This document shows, piece after piece, positions 10,515-23,140 of a DNA stretch of 54,601 bases. A program made the translations under genes and the position numbers. Below the pieces are notes generated by a model. The model saw nothing but the letters and a program-made list of their open reading frames with translations. It did no database searches and was not told where the DNA came from. The stretch covers positions 1 to 54,601 of the forward strand of contig CAJXKY010000014.1 of assembly GCA_913055675.1 (NCBI GenBank), given 5' to 3'. The DNA is from an uncultured Halanaerobiales bacterium (GTDB lineage Bacteria > Bacillota > Halanaerobiia > Halanaerobiales > M55B127). Position 1 is the stretch's first letter. The number at the start of each line of letters is the position of its first letter.

Positions 10515-11391
10515 CTTCTTCACCTCTTTCTTCTCCAGGCAAAACATTTTCAAGTGCAGTAATTGCAACTTCTAACATATCATCATCAGGTTCACGTGTT
10601 GTCAATTTTTGTAACCAAAGTCCTGGAGTGGATAATACTTTAATAATAGGATTAACCTCTTTACCTCCGGCCAGTTTAATCACTTCATAAGAAGTACCGG
10701 CAATAACCGGTAAAAGCATTAAATGGTATAAGATTCTATAAAGAACAGGAGGTCTCCCGAAAAAGGAGAAAAATAATATACTTAATATAATAACTATAAA
10801 TAAGAAATTAGTTCCACATCTTGCATGCAGGGTAGTAAATTCCCTAGCATTCTCTACAGATAAATCTTTATTGGACTCATAGTTATGAATAACTTTGTGT
10901 TCAGCCCCATGGTACATAAAGACTCTTTTTATATCATCTAATCTTGAAATAGCTACTATATATAATAAGAAGGCTGAAACTTTAATTAACCCTTCAATAA
11001 GGTTTAAAACTAAATTATAACTTATATATTCTTGAATTAAAGCAATAATCCCAGCAGGTAATGCTACAAATAATAAAATGGCCAATCCTAATGATACTAG
11101 GATAGTTAAACCCATTTCTAGAGGAGTAAGTTCTTCATCTTCTTCAGTAGCCTGATTAGCAGCAAAACTTAAGGATTGCATACCAAGTATCAGAGAACTA
11201 AAAAGAGCTACAACTCCCCTGATAAAGGGCCATCCCAAAAATTTAAACTTTTCACTTAAGGGAGTTAAGTTTCTTTTTTTGACAACTATTGAATTATCCG
11301 GTTTTCTAACGGCTATCGCCAGACGGTTTAGGCCTTTCATCATTACACCTTCGATAACAGCCTGTCCGCCGTAATCAACTTCTTTACTCAT
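10507..11391 (-). CDS. DUF1385 family membrane protein (YqhQ-like)
   Basis: Encodes 294 residues. It has the family's opening ([14 protein letters not shown]), two to three membrane segments around 50-150, a conserved [15 protein letters not shown] motif, and two further hydrophobic segments near 195-230. The HGAEHK motif suggests metal binding or an enzymatic site in the membrane. No function is established to my knowledge. It commonly sits upstream of prfA in Bacillota. It overlaps tdk by 8 bases and prfA by 8 bases, so the tdk-DUF1385-prfA-prmC run looks like one operon. Confidence 0.85.
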   Translation of the reverse strand: MSKEVDYGGQAVIEGVMMKGLNRLAIAVRKPDNSIVVKKRNLTPLSEKFKFLGWPFIRGVVALFSSLILGMQSLSFAANQATEEDEELTPLEMGLTILVSLGLAILLFVALPAGIIALIQEYISYNLVLNLIEGLIKVSAFLLYIVAISRLDDIKRVFMYHGAEHKVIHNYESNKDLSVENAREFTTLHARCGTNFLFIVIILSILFFSFFGRPPVLYRILYHLMLLPVIAGTSYEVIKLAGGKEVNPIIKVLSTPGLWLQKLTTREPDDDMLEVAITALENVLPGEERGEEDV

Positions 11392-11983
11392 TTATATCTC
11401 CTTTAGGTTTGTCTTTTACTTCGTGGCAGCTTCTACATCTTGCCTCATAATTTTCAGTTGCTCCAACTAAAATAACGTCATCATCATAAGGAGCAGGTTC
11501 TCCATCAATTAACCTTTGTGTTCTAGTGGCAGGATCTCCACATTGTAAACATATCGCATGCAGTTTTTCGATATATTCTGCTCTGGATAATAATTCAGGT
11601 ACCGGTACAAACGGTTCATTCCTGAAATCTCTATCTAATCCAGCTACAATAACTCTCATCCCTTGATCTGCAAGTTCTTCAATAATCTCTATAATATCTT
11701 TTGAAAAGAACTGGATTTCATCGATAGCAACAACCTCAGTATCTTCTTCTAACCTGTCAAATAACTCTTCTGGATAATCTACAGGAATTGCTTCAATACT
11801 ATCTCCACTATGAGAAACCACATTATCATTACTATATCTATCATCAATAATAGGTTTAAAAACCTTAACGTCTTTTTTCGCGATTTTTACCCTTCTAATT
11901 CTTCTGATAAGTTCTTCACTTTTACCAGAATACATTGGGCCAGTAATCACTTCAATCCAGCCGCTATTATTAATCTTATACAT
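11384..11983 (-). CDS. tdk: thymidine kinase
   Basis: Encodes 199 residues of the type II (TK1-like) family. The P-loop GPMYSGKS is at 15-22, and the Walker-B-like AIDEIQFF and a lasso region follow. Two Cys pairs (CLQC and CRSC) bind the structural zinc. It phosphorylates thymidine for dTTP salvage. It overlaps the next gene and is preceded by the rpmE terminator. Confidence 0.97.
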   Translation of the reverse strand: MYKINNSGWIEVITGPMYSGKSEELIRRIRRVKIAKKDVKVFKPIIDDRYSNDNVVSHSGDSIEAIPVDYPEELFDRLEEDTEVVAIDEIQFFSKDIIEIIEELADQGMRVIVAGLDRDFRNEPFVPVPELLSRAEYIEKLHAICLQCGDPATRTQRLIDGEPAPYDDDVILVGATENYEARCRSCHEVKDKPKGDINE

Positions 11984-12023
11984 GCAAGATTACCCCTCTC
12001 TTCTTATCTTTTTTATACATAAG

Positions 12024-12047
12024 AAAAAAGCAGAGCTAAAGCCCTGC
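12024..12047 (-). terminator. intrinsic terminator after rpmE
   Basis: On the minus strand GCAGGGC, loop TTTA, GCTCTGC (one G-T pair) is followed by six T. It lies 20 bases after the rpmE stop and separates it from tdk. Confidence 0.85.
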
Positions 12048-12066
12048 GTTATTGTTAATGAAATAA

Positions 12067-12294
12067 TTATTCTTCTTCAGTTTCTTCTTCGTCACTTGTT
12101 AAGCCATATTTTTCATTAAATCTTTCAACCCTACCACCTTTAGCTGCTCTACGTTTCTTACCAGTATAGAATGGATGACAGCTAGAACAAACCTCAACAC
12201 GGATCTCATCTCGGGTGGATTTAGTCTTATATTCTTCACCACAAGCACAGGTTATAGTAGTTTCCTTAAATTCAGGATGTAATTCTTTCTGCAT
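12067..12294 (-). CDS. rpmE: ribosomal protein bL31, zinc-binding form
   Basis: Encodes 75 residues. CAC near position 16-18 plus CSSC at about 35-38 form the zinc site of the C+ paralogue; HPFYTGKKR is the family signature. The C-terminus carries an unusually acidic tail (DEEETEEE), in line with salt adaptation (inference). A GTG at 12303 is in frame, but GAGGTGA leads better to the ATG at 12294. Confidence 0.97.
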   Translation of the reverse strand: MQKELHPEFKETTITCACGEEYKTKSTRDEIRVEVCSSCHPFYTGKKRRAAKGGRVERFNEKYGLTSDEEETEEE

Positions 12295-12372
12295 ATATTT
12301 CACCTCTTTCTTAGCAGTCTTATCATTTTATATATGTTTTATATTTTAGTTTTCTTCTTTACAGCTAGAATT

Positions 12373-12401
12373 ATTATAACATAGTAAATTTTAGGATGCA
12401 A
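12373..12401 (-). promoter_or_regulatory. promoter of rpmE, overlapping an inverted repeat
   Basis: On the minus strand an extended -10 TGTTATAAT (TATAAT at 12378-12373) follows TTGCAT (12401-12396) at 17 bases. The -35 lies inside the inverted repeat TTAGGATG/CATCCTAA (12391-12398 and 12406-12413), a possible operator. Confidence 0.6.
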
Positions 12402-12447
12402 CCATCATCCTAACCATCCTATATTATACAGAAAAGTTACCTATTTA

Positions 12448-13710
12448 TCAAGATTTTTTTATGATTTGCCTTAAGGCAGTAAGCAATTCTTGGTTGTCTG
12501 TAGTGTTTTTAATCTGCTTGATAAAGGTATTCATAATATCATAAGGTCTAGACTGTGCAATTTGTTTACGTAGACTCCACATCACATCTAATTCTTCCTC
12601 ATCAAGGATTAGTTCTTCTTTTCTAGTACCAGATTTTTGAATATCTATGGCAGGGAAAATTCTTCTCTCGGCAAGTTCTCTACTTAAATGTAGTTCCATG
12701 TTACCAGTTCCTTTAAACTCCTCATAAATTACGTCATCCATCCTACTCCCAGTCTCTATTAAGGAAGTAGCTAATATACTTAAACTTCCACCTTCTTCGA
12801 TATTTCTTCCCGCACCAAAGAAGCTTTTAGGAAAGTACATTGCAGATGGGTCTAAACCACCCGAAAGTGTTCTACCACTAGGTGGAACTGTAATATTAGA
12901 AGCCCTTGCTAATCTTGTTATACTATCTAATAATACTACTACATCATATTTATGTTCTACAAGTCTTTTGGCTTTTTTTAGTAGCAATTTTGCTACCTGG
13001 ATATGCTGTTCAGGCGCTTCATCAAAAGTAGAGCTAATTACTTCTGCATCAACAGACCTCTTCATATCAGTTACTTCTTCAGGACGTTCATCTATAAGCA
13101 AAATCATTAATTTAACACTGGGATAATTATGTCGGATGCTGTTTGCAATCTTTTTTAATAATACTGTTTTACCCGCTTTAGGTGGCGAAACTATCAAACC
13201 ACGCTGACCTTTACCGATCGGTGAAATAAGGTCCATAAGACGAGTAGAGACATCCTGTTGTTTATATTCAAGCCTAAGCCTTTCCTGAGGGTATAACGGG
13301 GTTAAATCTTCGAAATATGCTCGTTCTGTAGCCTTTTCGGGATCTTGATAGTTCACTGCTTCTATCCTTAATAAAGCAAAATATTTCTCATTATCTTTCG
13401 GTTCCCTAACCTGACCTGATACTACATCACCCGATCTCAAATCAAACCGTTTAATTTGAGAAGCAGAAATATAGATATCATCACTAGAAGGAACATATTT
13501 AGAAGGCCTTAAAAACCCGTAACCTTCATTTGGTATAATATCTAAAACACCTTCCGCAAAAATATTGCCTCCCTTTTCTGTTTCGTTTTCAAGGATGGCA
13601 AATATTAAATCCTTTTTCCGCATTGTTGTATAACCTGATATATCTAAATCTTTCGCCAGGTCATGTAACTCTGTAATTGTTTTTTTCTCTAATTCACTAA
13701 TATTTAACAA
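12448..13710 (-). CDS. rho: transcription termination factor Rho
   Basis: Encodes 420 residues: an N-terminal helix domain with a SAP-like start ([21 protein letters not shown]), a cold-shock RNA-binding domain ([18 protein letters not shown]), and the hexameric ATPase core with SPPKAGKT as P-loop and [13 protein letters not shown] as Walker B. It unwinds and releases untranslated transcripts. The start is TTG at 13710 with GAGAGGTG eight bases upstream. Gene order rho-rpmE-tdk is classic for Bacillota. Confidence 0.98.
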   Translation of the reverse strand: MLNISELEKKTITELHDLAKDLDISGYTTMRKKDLIFAILENETEKGGNIFAEGVLDIIPNEGYGFLRPSKYVPSSDDIYISASQIKRFDLRSGDVVSGQVREPKDNEKYFALLRIEAVNYQDPEKATERAYFEDLTPLYPQERLRLEYKQQDVSTRLMDLISPIGKGQRGLIVSPPKAGKTVLLKKIANSIRHNYPSVKLMILLIDERPEEVTDMKRSVDAEVISSTFDEAPEQHIQVAKLLLKKAKRLVEHKYDVVVLLDSITRLARASNITVPPSGRTLSGGLDPSAMYFPKSFFGAGRNIEEGGSLSILATSLIETGSRMDDVIYEEFKGTGNMELHLSRELAERRIFPAIDIQKSGTRKEELILDEEELDVMWSLRKQIAQSRPYDIMNTFIKQIKNTTDNQELLTALRQIIKKS

Positions 13711-13734
13711 ATATAAGACACCTCTCTCTAGAAT

Positions 13735-14748
13735 TTAAATTGCTACTCCCAATTGAAATAATAAATAAAAACCTAATAAATATACTATAAAAACTGCTAT
13801 TGAATCCCAACCCATTCCAAGAAATTTCCGTTTCGACTTATAAAATAGACCAACAATAAATATTGAAGCCATAATTATGCCAATAGATGCAGTCACTAAA
13901 TGTAACATACTTGCTTCTGCTAATATATATCCATCTCGTAAAAATATATCTCCAAAGAAAATTATACTCATGTTGAAAATGTTACTACCAAGTACATTCC
14001 CGGCTGCCATGTCATAAGCCTTAATTTTTACTGCTGAAATGGCTGTAACCAATTCGGGTAAAGATGTAGCGGCAGCTACTAGAATACTACCTACAAAAGT
14101 ATGGTCTATACCGGTTAAAGTAGCTATTTTATCAGCAGAAACTGCTAATCTTACACCGGCATATACAATTACGACAGCAGAAATAAAAAAACCAATTGAA
14201 GCTTTTTTGAGAGTGGTTTTTAAAAAAGGAACCTCTTCTCTAATGTTATCATCAAGAGGGTTTTTCTCCTCAAACCTTAAAATTAAAAACATGGCAAGAA
14301 AATATGTTGCAATCAGAATTATACTGTCTAGTCCAACTCCTAATATACCTATACTATAATTAGTAAAGTTTGCAATAATAATTGAAATAACAACTATTGC
14401 AGATAAAAGTATACCCCAAGCTCCGGTCATTACATGGGAATAATTCAAACTCTGAGTAAGCGGCAACTTATTATCATGCAATATATCTACAATACCTAAA
14501 ATTAACAAATTAAATGTATTACTCCCAAAGGCATTCCCAACTGCAATATTAGGGGCCCCCAAGAAAGCAGAGGTCGAACTAGTAACTACTTCTGGTAATG
14601 AAGTAGCCATTGCAATCAAAGCAACTCCAATAACCGCTTGCCCTAAACCGGTTTTATCCGCTATTACATCTCCAAACCTAGAAAGATAAGTACCAGAAAT
14701 AATAATAAGGCCAGCCATTATTAAAAACTCTATCCAAATCTCTAGCAT
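13735..14748 (-). CDS. Ca2+/cation antiporter family membrane exchanger
   Basis: Encodes 337 residues with ten or eleven membrane helices arranged as two inverted halves. The alpha-1 repeat (ATSLPEVVTSS ... GNAFGSNTFNL) and alpha-2 repeat (ATSLPELVTA ... GNVLGSNIFN) carry the acidic and asparagine ion ligands of the CaCA family (YrbG/CaxA-like, Na+/Ca2+ exchange). In a cell with a Na+-driven ATP synthase, Na+-coupled Ca2+ export would be natural, but the coupling ion is inferred. A good GGAG site precedes the ATG. It is 24 bases upstream of rho. Confidence 0.88.
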   Translation of the reverse strand: MLEIWIEFLIMAGLIIISGTYLSRFGDVIADKTGLGQAVIGVALIAMATSLPEVVTSSTSAFLGAPNIAVGNAFGSNTFNLLILGIVDILHDNKLPLTQSLNYSHVMTGAWGILLSAIVVISIIIANFTNYSIGILGVGLDSIILIATYFLAMFLILRFEEKNPLDDNIREEVPFLKTTLKKASIGFFISAVVIVYAGVRLAVSADKIATLTGIDHTFVGSILVAAATSLPELVTAISAVKIKAYDMAAGNVLGSNIFNMSIIFFGDIFLRDGYILAEASMLHLVTASIGIIMASIFIVGLFYKSKRKFLGMGWDSIAVFIVYLLGFYLLFQLGVAI

Positions 14749-14811
14749 ATATTGCTCCTTTCGATATAATATTACTGGATTTTAAACAAATGGTGGGAAA
14801 AGGAAGGATTG

Positions 14812-14837
14812 AAGGGATACCAAGGTTGGTATCCCTT
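14812..14837 (-). terminator. strong hairpin between fba and the cation exchanger
   Basis: A perfect 10-bp inverted repeat AAGGGATACC/GGTATCCCTT with a 6-base loop lies 17 bases after the fba stop. The T tract on the minus side is weak (TCAATCCTTCC), so it may be an inefficient terminator or an mRNA 3'-end stabiliser. Confidence 0.6.
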
Positions 14838-14853
14838 TATTTATTAATTAATT

Positions 14854-16367
<1,514 letters not shown>

Positions 16368-16476
16368 AAGACCCCCTGTTATAATTAACAGGATCCACCC
16401 CCTCAAATTAATACTTCTCTAATGAAATTAAAAATCCTCCATTAGAGATTGAAATACCTCTTATTGGGGGGAACAT

Positions 16477-16851
16477 TTAAAGTTCTGCAATAGCTTCGAT
16501 TTCAACATTTACTCCTTTGGGAAGAGCTGAAACCTCAACAAATGCTCTTGCCGGAGGTTCTTTTTTAAAATACCTTCCATATACTTCATTTATTTCATTA
16601 AAATATGCAATATCATCAGTATAAATTGTTGCCTTCACAACATTATTGAAATTTCCACCCACTTCTTTTAAAATTGCTTCTAAATTCTTTAAAACCTGTT
16701 CAGTTTGATCCTCTATAGAAGACATAATTAGTTCTCCTTCTACATTTAAAGATATTTGACCACTTATATACAAAGTACTTCCTGCTTTTACAGCCTGAGA
16801 ATAGCTGCCGATAGCAGCAGGTGCTTTATCTGTTTTAATAATTTTTTTCAT
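16477..16851 (-). CDS. ridA: RidA-family enamine/imine deaminase
   Basis: Encodes 124 residues of the YjgF/YER057c/UK114 family. The AIGSYSQAVK motif, SGQIS, and the conserved arginine in PARAFVEVSALPKG are all present, as needed for hydrolysis of 2-aminoacrylate and similar reactive enamines made by PLP enzymes. It shares one base with the stop of the HAD phosphatase gene, so the two are translationally coupled. A cysteine desulfidase-like and a PLP-dependent CobD are also encoded in the window. Confidence 0.95.
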   Translation of the reverse strand: MKKIIKTDKAPAAIGSYSQAVKAGSTLYISGQISLNVEGELIMSSIEDQTEQVLKNLEAILKEVGGNFNNVVKATIYTDDIAYFNEINEVYGRYFKKEPPARAFVEVSALPKGVNVEIEAIAEL

Positions 16852-17579
16852 TATTTTTTCACCTCAAAGTTATCTAAGTAATCAATAATATCATTACGCG
16901 TTCCCTTCCAGTCCGGTTTAATATCAACATCTTTCCTTTCAACTTTAAAATCTTCAATTAAAAAAGTTTTGATCCCTACTTTTTTAGCAACCATATCATC
17001 TCTTACATCATTTCCGACCATTACACAGTTTTGAGATTCGCATTCAATAACCTCCAATATTTCCTGGTAATAGCCTGGATTAGGCTTACAATAATGCATG
17101 TCTTCATAGGAAGTAATATATGAGAAATCAGTTGGGTCAAGGTCAATCCATTCCAATCTTGCTGTAATTGCATTACGTGGAAACAATGGATTGGTGGCTA
17201 TCACCATATCAAATCCTTTTTCCTTAGCTTTTTCAATAATTTCTTTTCCTTTTTTATCAAGGTCAAAATATTTTTGTAAACCAGGAAAAACATCTTCATA
17301 AAAAGAATCAAATTTATTCCAAATTTCTTCTCTATTAGTTTTTTCTAAATTTATTAATTCAAAAAAATTTTCAGTAAAAACTTCCTGATTAGTTTTTTTA
17401 CCATTATTTTTTATCATGTTTTCAGTGGCTTTATTAACCACTTTAATAAAATGCTGTGGTTTAAATAAATCAGAGAAATGATTAGATAATACTTCGAAAT
17501 ACTTTTCGATAAAGTTATCCATATCCATTGGTAGCAAAGTTCCATCTAAATCAAATAATATTGTTTTTTTACCTTTCAT
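16851..17579 (-). CDS. HAD-superfamily phosphatase
   Basis: Encodes 242 residues. Motif I is LFDLDGTLLPMD (nucleophile Asp and acid/base Asp), motif II is VIATNP, and motif IV is VGNDVRDDM. A helical cap domain inserted between motifs I and II (C1 type) fits phosphoglycolate-phosphatase-like enzymes acting on small phosphates. Substrate cannot be told from sequence. It lies between a crotonase gene (10 bases) and ridA (overlap), suggesting a small operon. Confidence 0.85.
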   Translation of the reverse strand: MKGKKTILFDLDGTLLPMDMDNFIEKYFEVLSNHFSDLFKPQHFIKVVNKATENMIKNNGKKTNQEVFTENFFELINLEKTNREEIWNKFDSFYEDVFPGLQKYFDLDKKGKEIIEKAKEKGFDMVIATNPLFPRNAITARLEWIDLDPTDFSYITSYEDMHYCKPNPGYYQEILEVIECESQNCVMVGNDVRDDMVAKKVGIKTFLIEDFKVERKDVDIKPDWKGTRNDIIDYLDNFEVKK

Positions 17580-17589
17580 TAATTATCAC

Positions 17590-18360
17590 CTATTTTTTTA
17601 ATTTCTCTTTCATTCTTTTAATTCTTTCTACATGGTCCTCACTCTCAAAACATTTTTGGAAAGATTCTGTTTCAAATTTTTTCCCCTTGTCACACCCGTT
17701 TGAGTAACCAACATTTATAGACTGTTTAATCATACCCACTGCTCTAGAAGATTGATCAGTAATTCTACGGGCCATATTTTTACTAACTTTTAAGAGATCA
17801 CGAGGAGTTACTAACTTATTAACCAACCCTATTTCATAGGCTTCTTCTGCATCAATAATATTCCCGGTAAAAAGGAGTTCTTTGGCTCGTCCGATTCCTA
17901 ATATTCTAGGCAGTCTTTGTGTGCCAGAAAAACCTGGGATTAACCCCAAACTTACTTCCGGCTGTCCAAAACGAGCTCTAGTACTGGCAATTCTTAAATC
18001 ACAGGCCAGTGTCAATTCCATACCTCCACCTAATGCATATCCATTTACAGCAGACAATACAACTTTTTCTGTATCTTCAATCATATCACAAATAACCTTC
18101 CCTTTATCGGCTATAACTTTAGCTGTTTCCGAATTCAATTCTTCTAGAAGCTCTATATCCGCTCCTACTGAAAAAGATTTATCACCTCTACCAGTAATAA
18201 TAACAGCATTTATTTCTTCATTATTGAAAACCTCTCCTGCTCTTACTTTAAATTGATCTAGTAGCTCTTCGTTATAAGCATTTAAGACCTTCGGACGATT
18301 TAAATAAATAGTAGCTAACGGGGGGGATAAATCTACTTCTACACTTTTTTTGTTCATCAT
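17590..18360 (-). CDS. enoyl-CoA hydratase/isomerase (crotonase) family
   Basis: Encodes 256 residues. The oxyanion hole and active-site region is GGGMELTLACDLRI followed by FGQPEVSLGLIPG. The two glutamates that define true hydratases are both present (GGMEL and GQPE), so hydration of a 2-enoyl-CoA is plausible. No thiolase or acyl-CoA dehydrogenase gene is nearby, so the pathway is open. Two adjacent ATGs exist (18360 and 18357); GGAGG is properly spaced for either. Confidence 0.88.
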   Translation of the reverse strand: MMNKKSVEVDLSPPLATIYLNRPKVLNAYNEELLDQFKVRAGEVFNNEEINAVIITGRGDKSFSVGADIELLEELNSETAKVIADKGKVICDMIEDTEKVVLSAVNGYALGGGMELTLACDLRIASTRARFGQPEVSLGLIPGFSGTQRLPRILGIGRAKELLFTGNIIDAEEAYEIGLVNKLVTPRDLLKVSKNMARRITDQSSRAVGMIKQSINVGYSNGCDKGKKFETESFQKCFESEDHVERIKRMKEKLKK

Positions 18361-18391
18361 AATCCTCCTTTAATTTTATGAATTTTTTCAA

Positions 18392-20029
<1,638 letters not shown>

Positions 20030-20033
20030 TTAT

Positions 20034-21698
20034 TTACATCTGATCTGGCGCATCTATTCCTAGAACTGAAAACAAGTTCTGGAGTACTTGTTGTAAAGAT
20101 AAAACTAATTTTAATCGTGACTTACTTAGTTCTTTATCCTCTGTAATTACCTGGCATTTATTATAAAAAACATGAAAGGCATTTGCTAAATCATATGCAT
20201 AATTAGCCAATATATGTGGTTGGCGGTTTTCCGCACTATCTTTTATAACCTCTGGATAATGAGCCATCCATTTGATGAGTTCTATCTCTTCTTCTTTATC
20301 TAAAAGATTTAAATTGGCATTTTCAGTATTAAGCTCACCAGCATTTTCCAAAATACTGTGGATACGGGCATGGGCATATTGAATATAATATACAGGATTA
20401 TTGCTGGATTCTTCTTTAGCTAATTCTAAATTGAAATCAAAGTGACTATCAGAACTACGCATGATATAAAAGTAACGAGCAGCATCTCTACCAACTTCAT
20501 CTATTACATCACGCATTGTCACAAATTCACCAGCTCTTTTGGACATTGTTACCTTTTCCCCACCTCTAATTAAGGTAACAATTTGCACTATTATAATCTC
20601 TAGCATATCTTCGGGATAACCCAAAGCTTGAATAGAGGCTTTTACACGATCTATGTACCCATGATGGTCGGCTCCCCAAACATTTATTAATTTATCATAA
20701 CCTCTTTCGATTTTATCAAGATGGTAGGCTATATCTGCAGCTAAATATGTTAATGAACCGTCCGATTTAACTATAACCCGATCTTTGTCATCCCCAAATT
20801 GGGTTGATTTAAACCAAAGTGCTTCATCTTTTTCATAAATATAACCTTTATCTTTTAAAATTTCTATTACATTTTCTATATTTCCATCATGAAGTGTACT
20901 TTCATAAAACCAATTATCAAACCTTATACCGAAGTAATTTAAATCCTTTTCGATTTTGTTTTTTAATTCTTTAAATGCGTAGTCCCTGCATATTTTAAGT
21001 TGCTCTTTTTTATTTTTATCTAAAAGTTCTTTACCCCATTTGTCTTTTAGATCTTTTGCTATATTTATTAGATATTCTCCCTGATAAGAATTCTCGGGCA
21101 ATTCTTCTTCAATATCAAATAATTGTTTATACCTTATCAAAGTTGATTCTGCTAAAATATTTATCTGATTGCCTGCATCATTAAAATAATATTCACGGTC
21201 TACTTCATAACCAGCGGTTTCCATGATATTGGCAGTCATATCGCCAACTACTGCACCCCTGCTGTGACCCACATGAAGAGGTCCGGTAGGATTAGCACTT
21301 ACAAATTCAATTAAGACTTTTTTGTGCTCACCAATATCAATTTCACCATATTTATCTTCATATTTATCAATTAAATCTATGGTTTCATATAACCATTTAT
21401 TTATCAATTCAAAATTAATAAAACCAGGACCAGCCACTGAAACCTCTTTAATTAACTCAGAATCAATGTTTTCAGAAATCAACTCAGCAATTTGGCGGGG
21501 GGCTCTTTTGAAATGTTTAGCCATAACCATTGCTATATTTGTTGCATAATCCCCGTGTTCTTTTTCACGTGGTACTTCAACTTTAATATCTGGAATCTGT
21601 TCTAACTCAATATCTTCCTGTTTTAAGGTAGTTACCAAAGCTTCTTTAATTGATTTTTTTAAATTCTTTTCCACTTTTTTTATTATGTTTTTAACCAT
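20034..21698 (-). CDS. argS: arginyl-tRNA synthetase
   Basis: Encodes 554 residues. The HIGH-type motif occurs as ANPTGPLHVGHSRG, and the second signature as VTMSKRAGEFVT (KMSKS position). The N-terminal additional domain and C-terminal DALR anticodon-binding domain are present by length. It charges tRNA-Arg. A GTG at 21710 is in frame but abuts the ribosome binding site AAGGAG, so the ATG at 21698 is chosen (11-base spacing). The DUF1934 gene stop lies within this ribosome binding region. Confidence 0.97.
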   Translation of the reverse strand: MVKNIIKKVEKNLKKSIKEALVTTLKQEDIELEQIPDIKVEVPREKEHGDYATNIAMVMAKHFKRAPRQIAELISENIDSELIKEVSVAGPGFINFELINKWLYETIDLIDKYEDKYGEIDIGEHKKVLIEFVSANPTGPLHVGHSRGAVVGDMTANIMETAGYEVDREYYFNDAGNQINILAESTLIRYKQLFDIEEELPENSYQGEYLINIAKDLKDKWGKELLDKNKKEQLKICRDYAFKELKNKIEKDLNYFGIRFDNWFYESTLHDGNIENVIEILKDKGYIYEKDEALWFKSTQFGDDKDRVIVKSDGSLTYLAADIAYHLDKIERGYDKLINVWGADHHGYIDRVKASIQALGYPEDMLEIIIVQIVTLIRGGEKVTMSKRAGEFVTMRDVIDEVGRDAARYFYIMRSSDSHFDFNLELAKEESSNNPVYYIQYAHARIHSILENAGELNTENANLNLLDKEEEIELIKWMAHYPEVIKDSAENRQPHILANYAYDLANAFHVFYNKCQVITEDKELSKSRLKLVLSLQQVLQNLFSVLGIDAPDQM

Positions 21699-21706
21699 TA
21701 AATCTG

Positions 21707-22138
21707 TCACTCCTTATCTATAAATCGATATTCTACTTTTAAATTATTGCTTGTGAAAACTTGCTCACCTTGTAGTAAGTCATATTTAATCTTAATCTTG
21801 CCCTTTTTATCATTAAGATCAATTTCAACACTTTTAGTATCAGTTATAAAAATCATTTTATGAGTCCCTAAATTATATTTAAACTCACATTTATTATTTT
21901 CATCAAAAATCTGTCTCATTTCATTTGGTTGAGCTCTTTTTAATAAAATATTGTTTTTTGACTCGTCTAACCTTAAAATTGTTTTCACTTCTTCTAATCC
22001 TTTATTGTTTTCATTATAAATTAAATAGTGTTTACCATTTTTAAACTTGTAATCACCTTTTCCTTCATAACTAACTACATCTTTACTCCCATCAGGAGAT
22101 GTTTGTTTATTATTTACTTTTATCTTTACTCTTTTCAT
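21707..22138 (-). CDS. DUF1934 (YwiB-like) beta-barrel protein
   Basis: Encodes 143 residues rich in beta strands (RVKIKVNNKQTSPDG... and repeated GKGDYKFKNGKHYLIY-type stretches), typical of the calycin-like YwiB family encoded upstream of argS in many Bacillota. No enzymatic residues are evident and no function is established. ATG 22138 is chosen because GAGGT lies 8 bases upstream; an earlier ATG at 22153 lacks this. Confidence 0.8.
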   Translation of the reverse strand: MKRVKIKVNNKQTSPDGSKDVVSYEGKGDYKFKNGKHYLIYNENNKGLEEVKTILRLDESKNNILLKRAQPNEMRQIFDENNKCEFKYNLGTHKMIFITDTKSVEIDLNDKKGKIKIKYDLLQGEQVFTSNNLKVEYRFIDKE

Positions 22139-22169
22139 AATATCATACCTCATTAATTATTTATATTCC

Positions 22170-22195
22170 AAAAATGCCACAGTTTACACTGTGGC
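22170..22195 (-). terminator. intrinsic terminator after the flavodoxin-like gene
   Basis: An 8-bp perfect stem GCCACAGT/ACTGTGGC with a 4-base loop (22176-22195) is followed on the minus strand by ATTTTT. It lies between the flavodoxin-like gene and the DUF1934-argS-pyrG operon. Confidence 0.85.
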
Positions 22196-22209
22196 AATTT
22201 TATGAAACA

Positions 22210-22617
22210 TTATAAGTTGAAAGAATTTCCGAATTCTTTAGCTTGCTTCTCATTTTTTAGCGTTCTGAAATCTTTTACTATACATCCTAATTTTTCTAAT
22301 TCTCCCATTACCTTCTTTAATGCTTTATTAGTTGCAAAAAACCGAGGAGTTACAAAAGCCATTGCGTCTTGACCCGTGGTTCTTTTACAATCTTTTAGAA
22401 ACTTTGATAAATCTGAAGGAATCTTGCCCCGGAAAATACCTTGAGTAGGGGCCCCCGCTACAACAAGGTCATATTTAAAAAAAGAGATAGGTCGCCCTGA
22501 GTAATTCGTATCAACTAACTCTACTTCATAACCATTTTGCTGAGCTCCTTGTGCAATTGATTCTGCTATATTTTTAAGATCTCCTTCTGTTGAATAAATA
22601 ATAAGGATTTTCTGCAA
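22210..22617 (-). CDS. flavodoxin-like protein
   Basis: Encodes 135 residues, with ILIIYSTEGDLKNIAESIA as the phosphate-binding loop of the flavodoxin fold and VVAGAPTQGIFRG as the second flavin loop. An FMN-binding electron carrier or a flavodoxin-domain protein is expected; the first loop (YSTEGD) departs from the classic T-x-T-G-x-T, so FMN binding is likely but not certain. The open frame extends to 22698, but the GAGGGG site and the fold start argue for the TTG at 22617. It lies next to thioredoxin and a protein disulfide oxidoreductase. Confidence 0.78.
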   Translation of the reverse strand: MQKILIIYSTEGDLKNIAESIAQGAQQNGYEVELVDTNYSGRPISFFKYDLVVAGAPTQGIFRGKIPSDLSKFLKDCKRTTGQDAMAFVTPRFFATNKALKKVMGELEKLGCIVKDFRTLKNEKQAKEFGNSFNL

Positions 22618-22728
22618 AATACCACCCCTCGGAAAAATATTTAATTTCTTACCACTAATACACAATCGAATTATATCATAGTTAATAAATATTTTCACTA
22701 TATATAGAAAATTTTTGTAAATAAAAAC

Positions 22729-22751
22729 AAAAAAAGCAGGGCTCCCCCTGC
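22729..22751 (-). terminator. intrinsic terminator after trxA
   Basis: On the minus strand GCAGGG, loop GGAG, CCCTGC is followed by seven T. It lies about 30 bases downstream of the trxA stop. Confidence 0.88.
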
Positions 22752-22780
22752 CTTTTATACTTTTAAATTATTTAACTTTC

Positions 22781-23104
22781 TTATTTCAAGCCTAACTTTG
22801 ATACCAATTTCTTTTTAGGTGCATAACCAACAACTCTATCTTTTTCTTTTCCATCTTCAAAAATAACTAATGTAGGAATACTCATTACATTATATCTTGA
22901 AGCAGTAGATTGGTTTTCATCAACATTAAGCTTCGCTACCTTAACGTCTTCTGAATACTCTCTGGCTATCTTTTCTACAACTGGGGCTATCATTTTACAA
23001 GGAGCACACCAGTCAGCCCAAAAATCAACTAATACAGGTACATCAGATTTTATAACTTTTCTTCTAAAGTTTCCATCATTGACTTCAATTGGTTTTTTAC
23101 TCAT
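22781..23104 (-). CDS. trxA: thioredoxin
   Basis: Encodes 107 residues, normal length. The active site is WCAPCK (C33, C36), slightly different from the common WCGPC; the cis-proline loop is MSIPT. It reduces disulfides in the cytoplasm. A strong GGGAGGGAAAG site precedes the ATG. It is 36 bases downstream of the PDO-type gene, so the two probably form one transcript; no thioredoxin reductase gene is adjacent. Confidence 0.96.
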   Translation of the reverse strand: MSKKPIEVNDGNFRRKVIKSDVPVLVDFWADWCAPCKMIAPVVEKIAREYSEDVKVAKLNVDENQSTASRYNVMSIPTLVIFEDGKEKDRVVGYAPKKKLVSKLGLK

Positions 23105-23140
23105 TACTTTCCCTCCCCATACAAAATTTTAATTTAAAAA

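Noticed and set aside
16416..16448. Inverted repeat TCTCTAATG/CATTAGAGA downstream of ridA
   Set aside because: 15-base loop and no U tract; could be a weak mRNA end, but is not supportable as a terminator.
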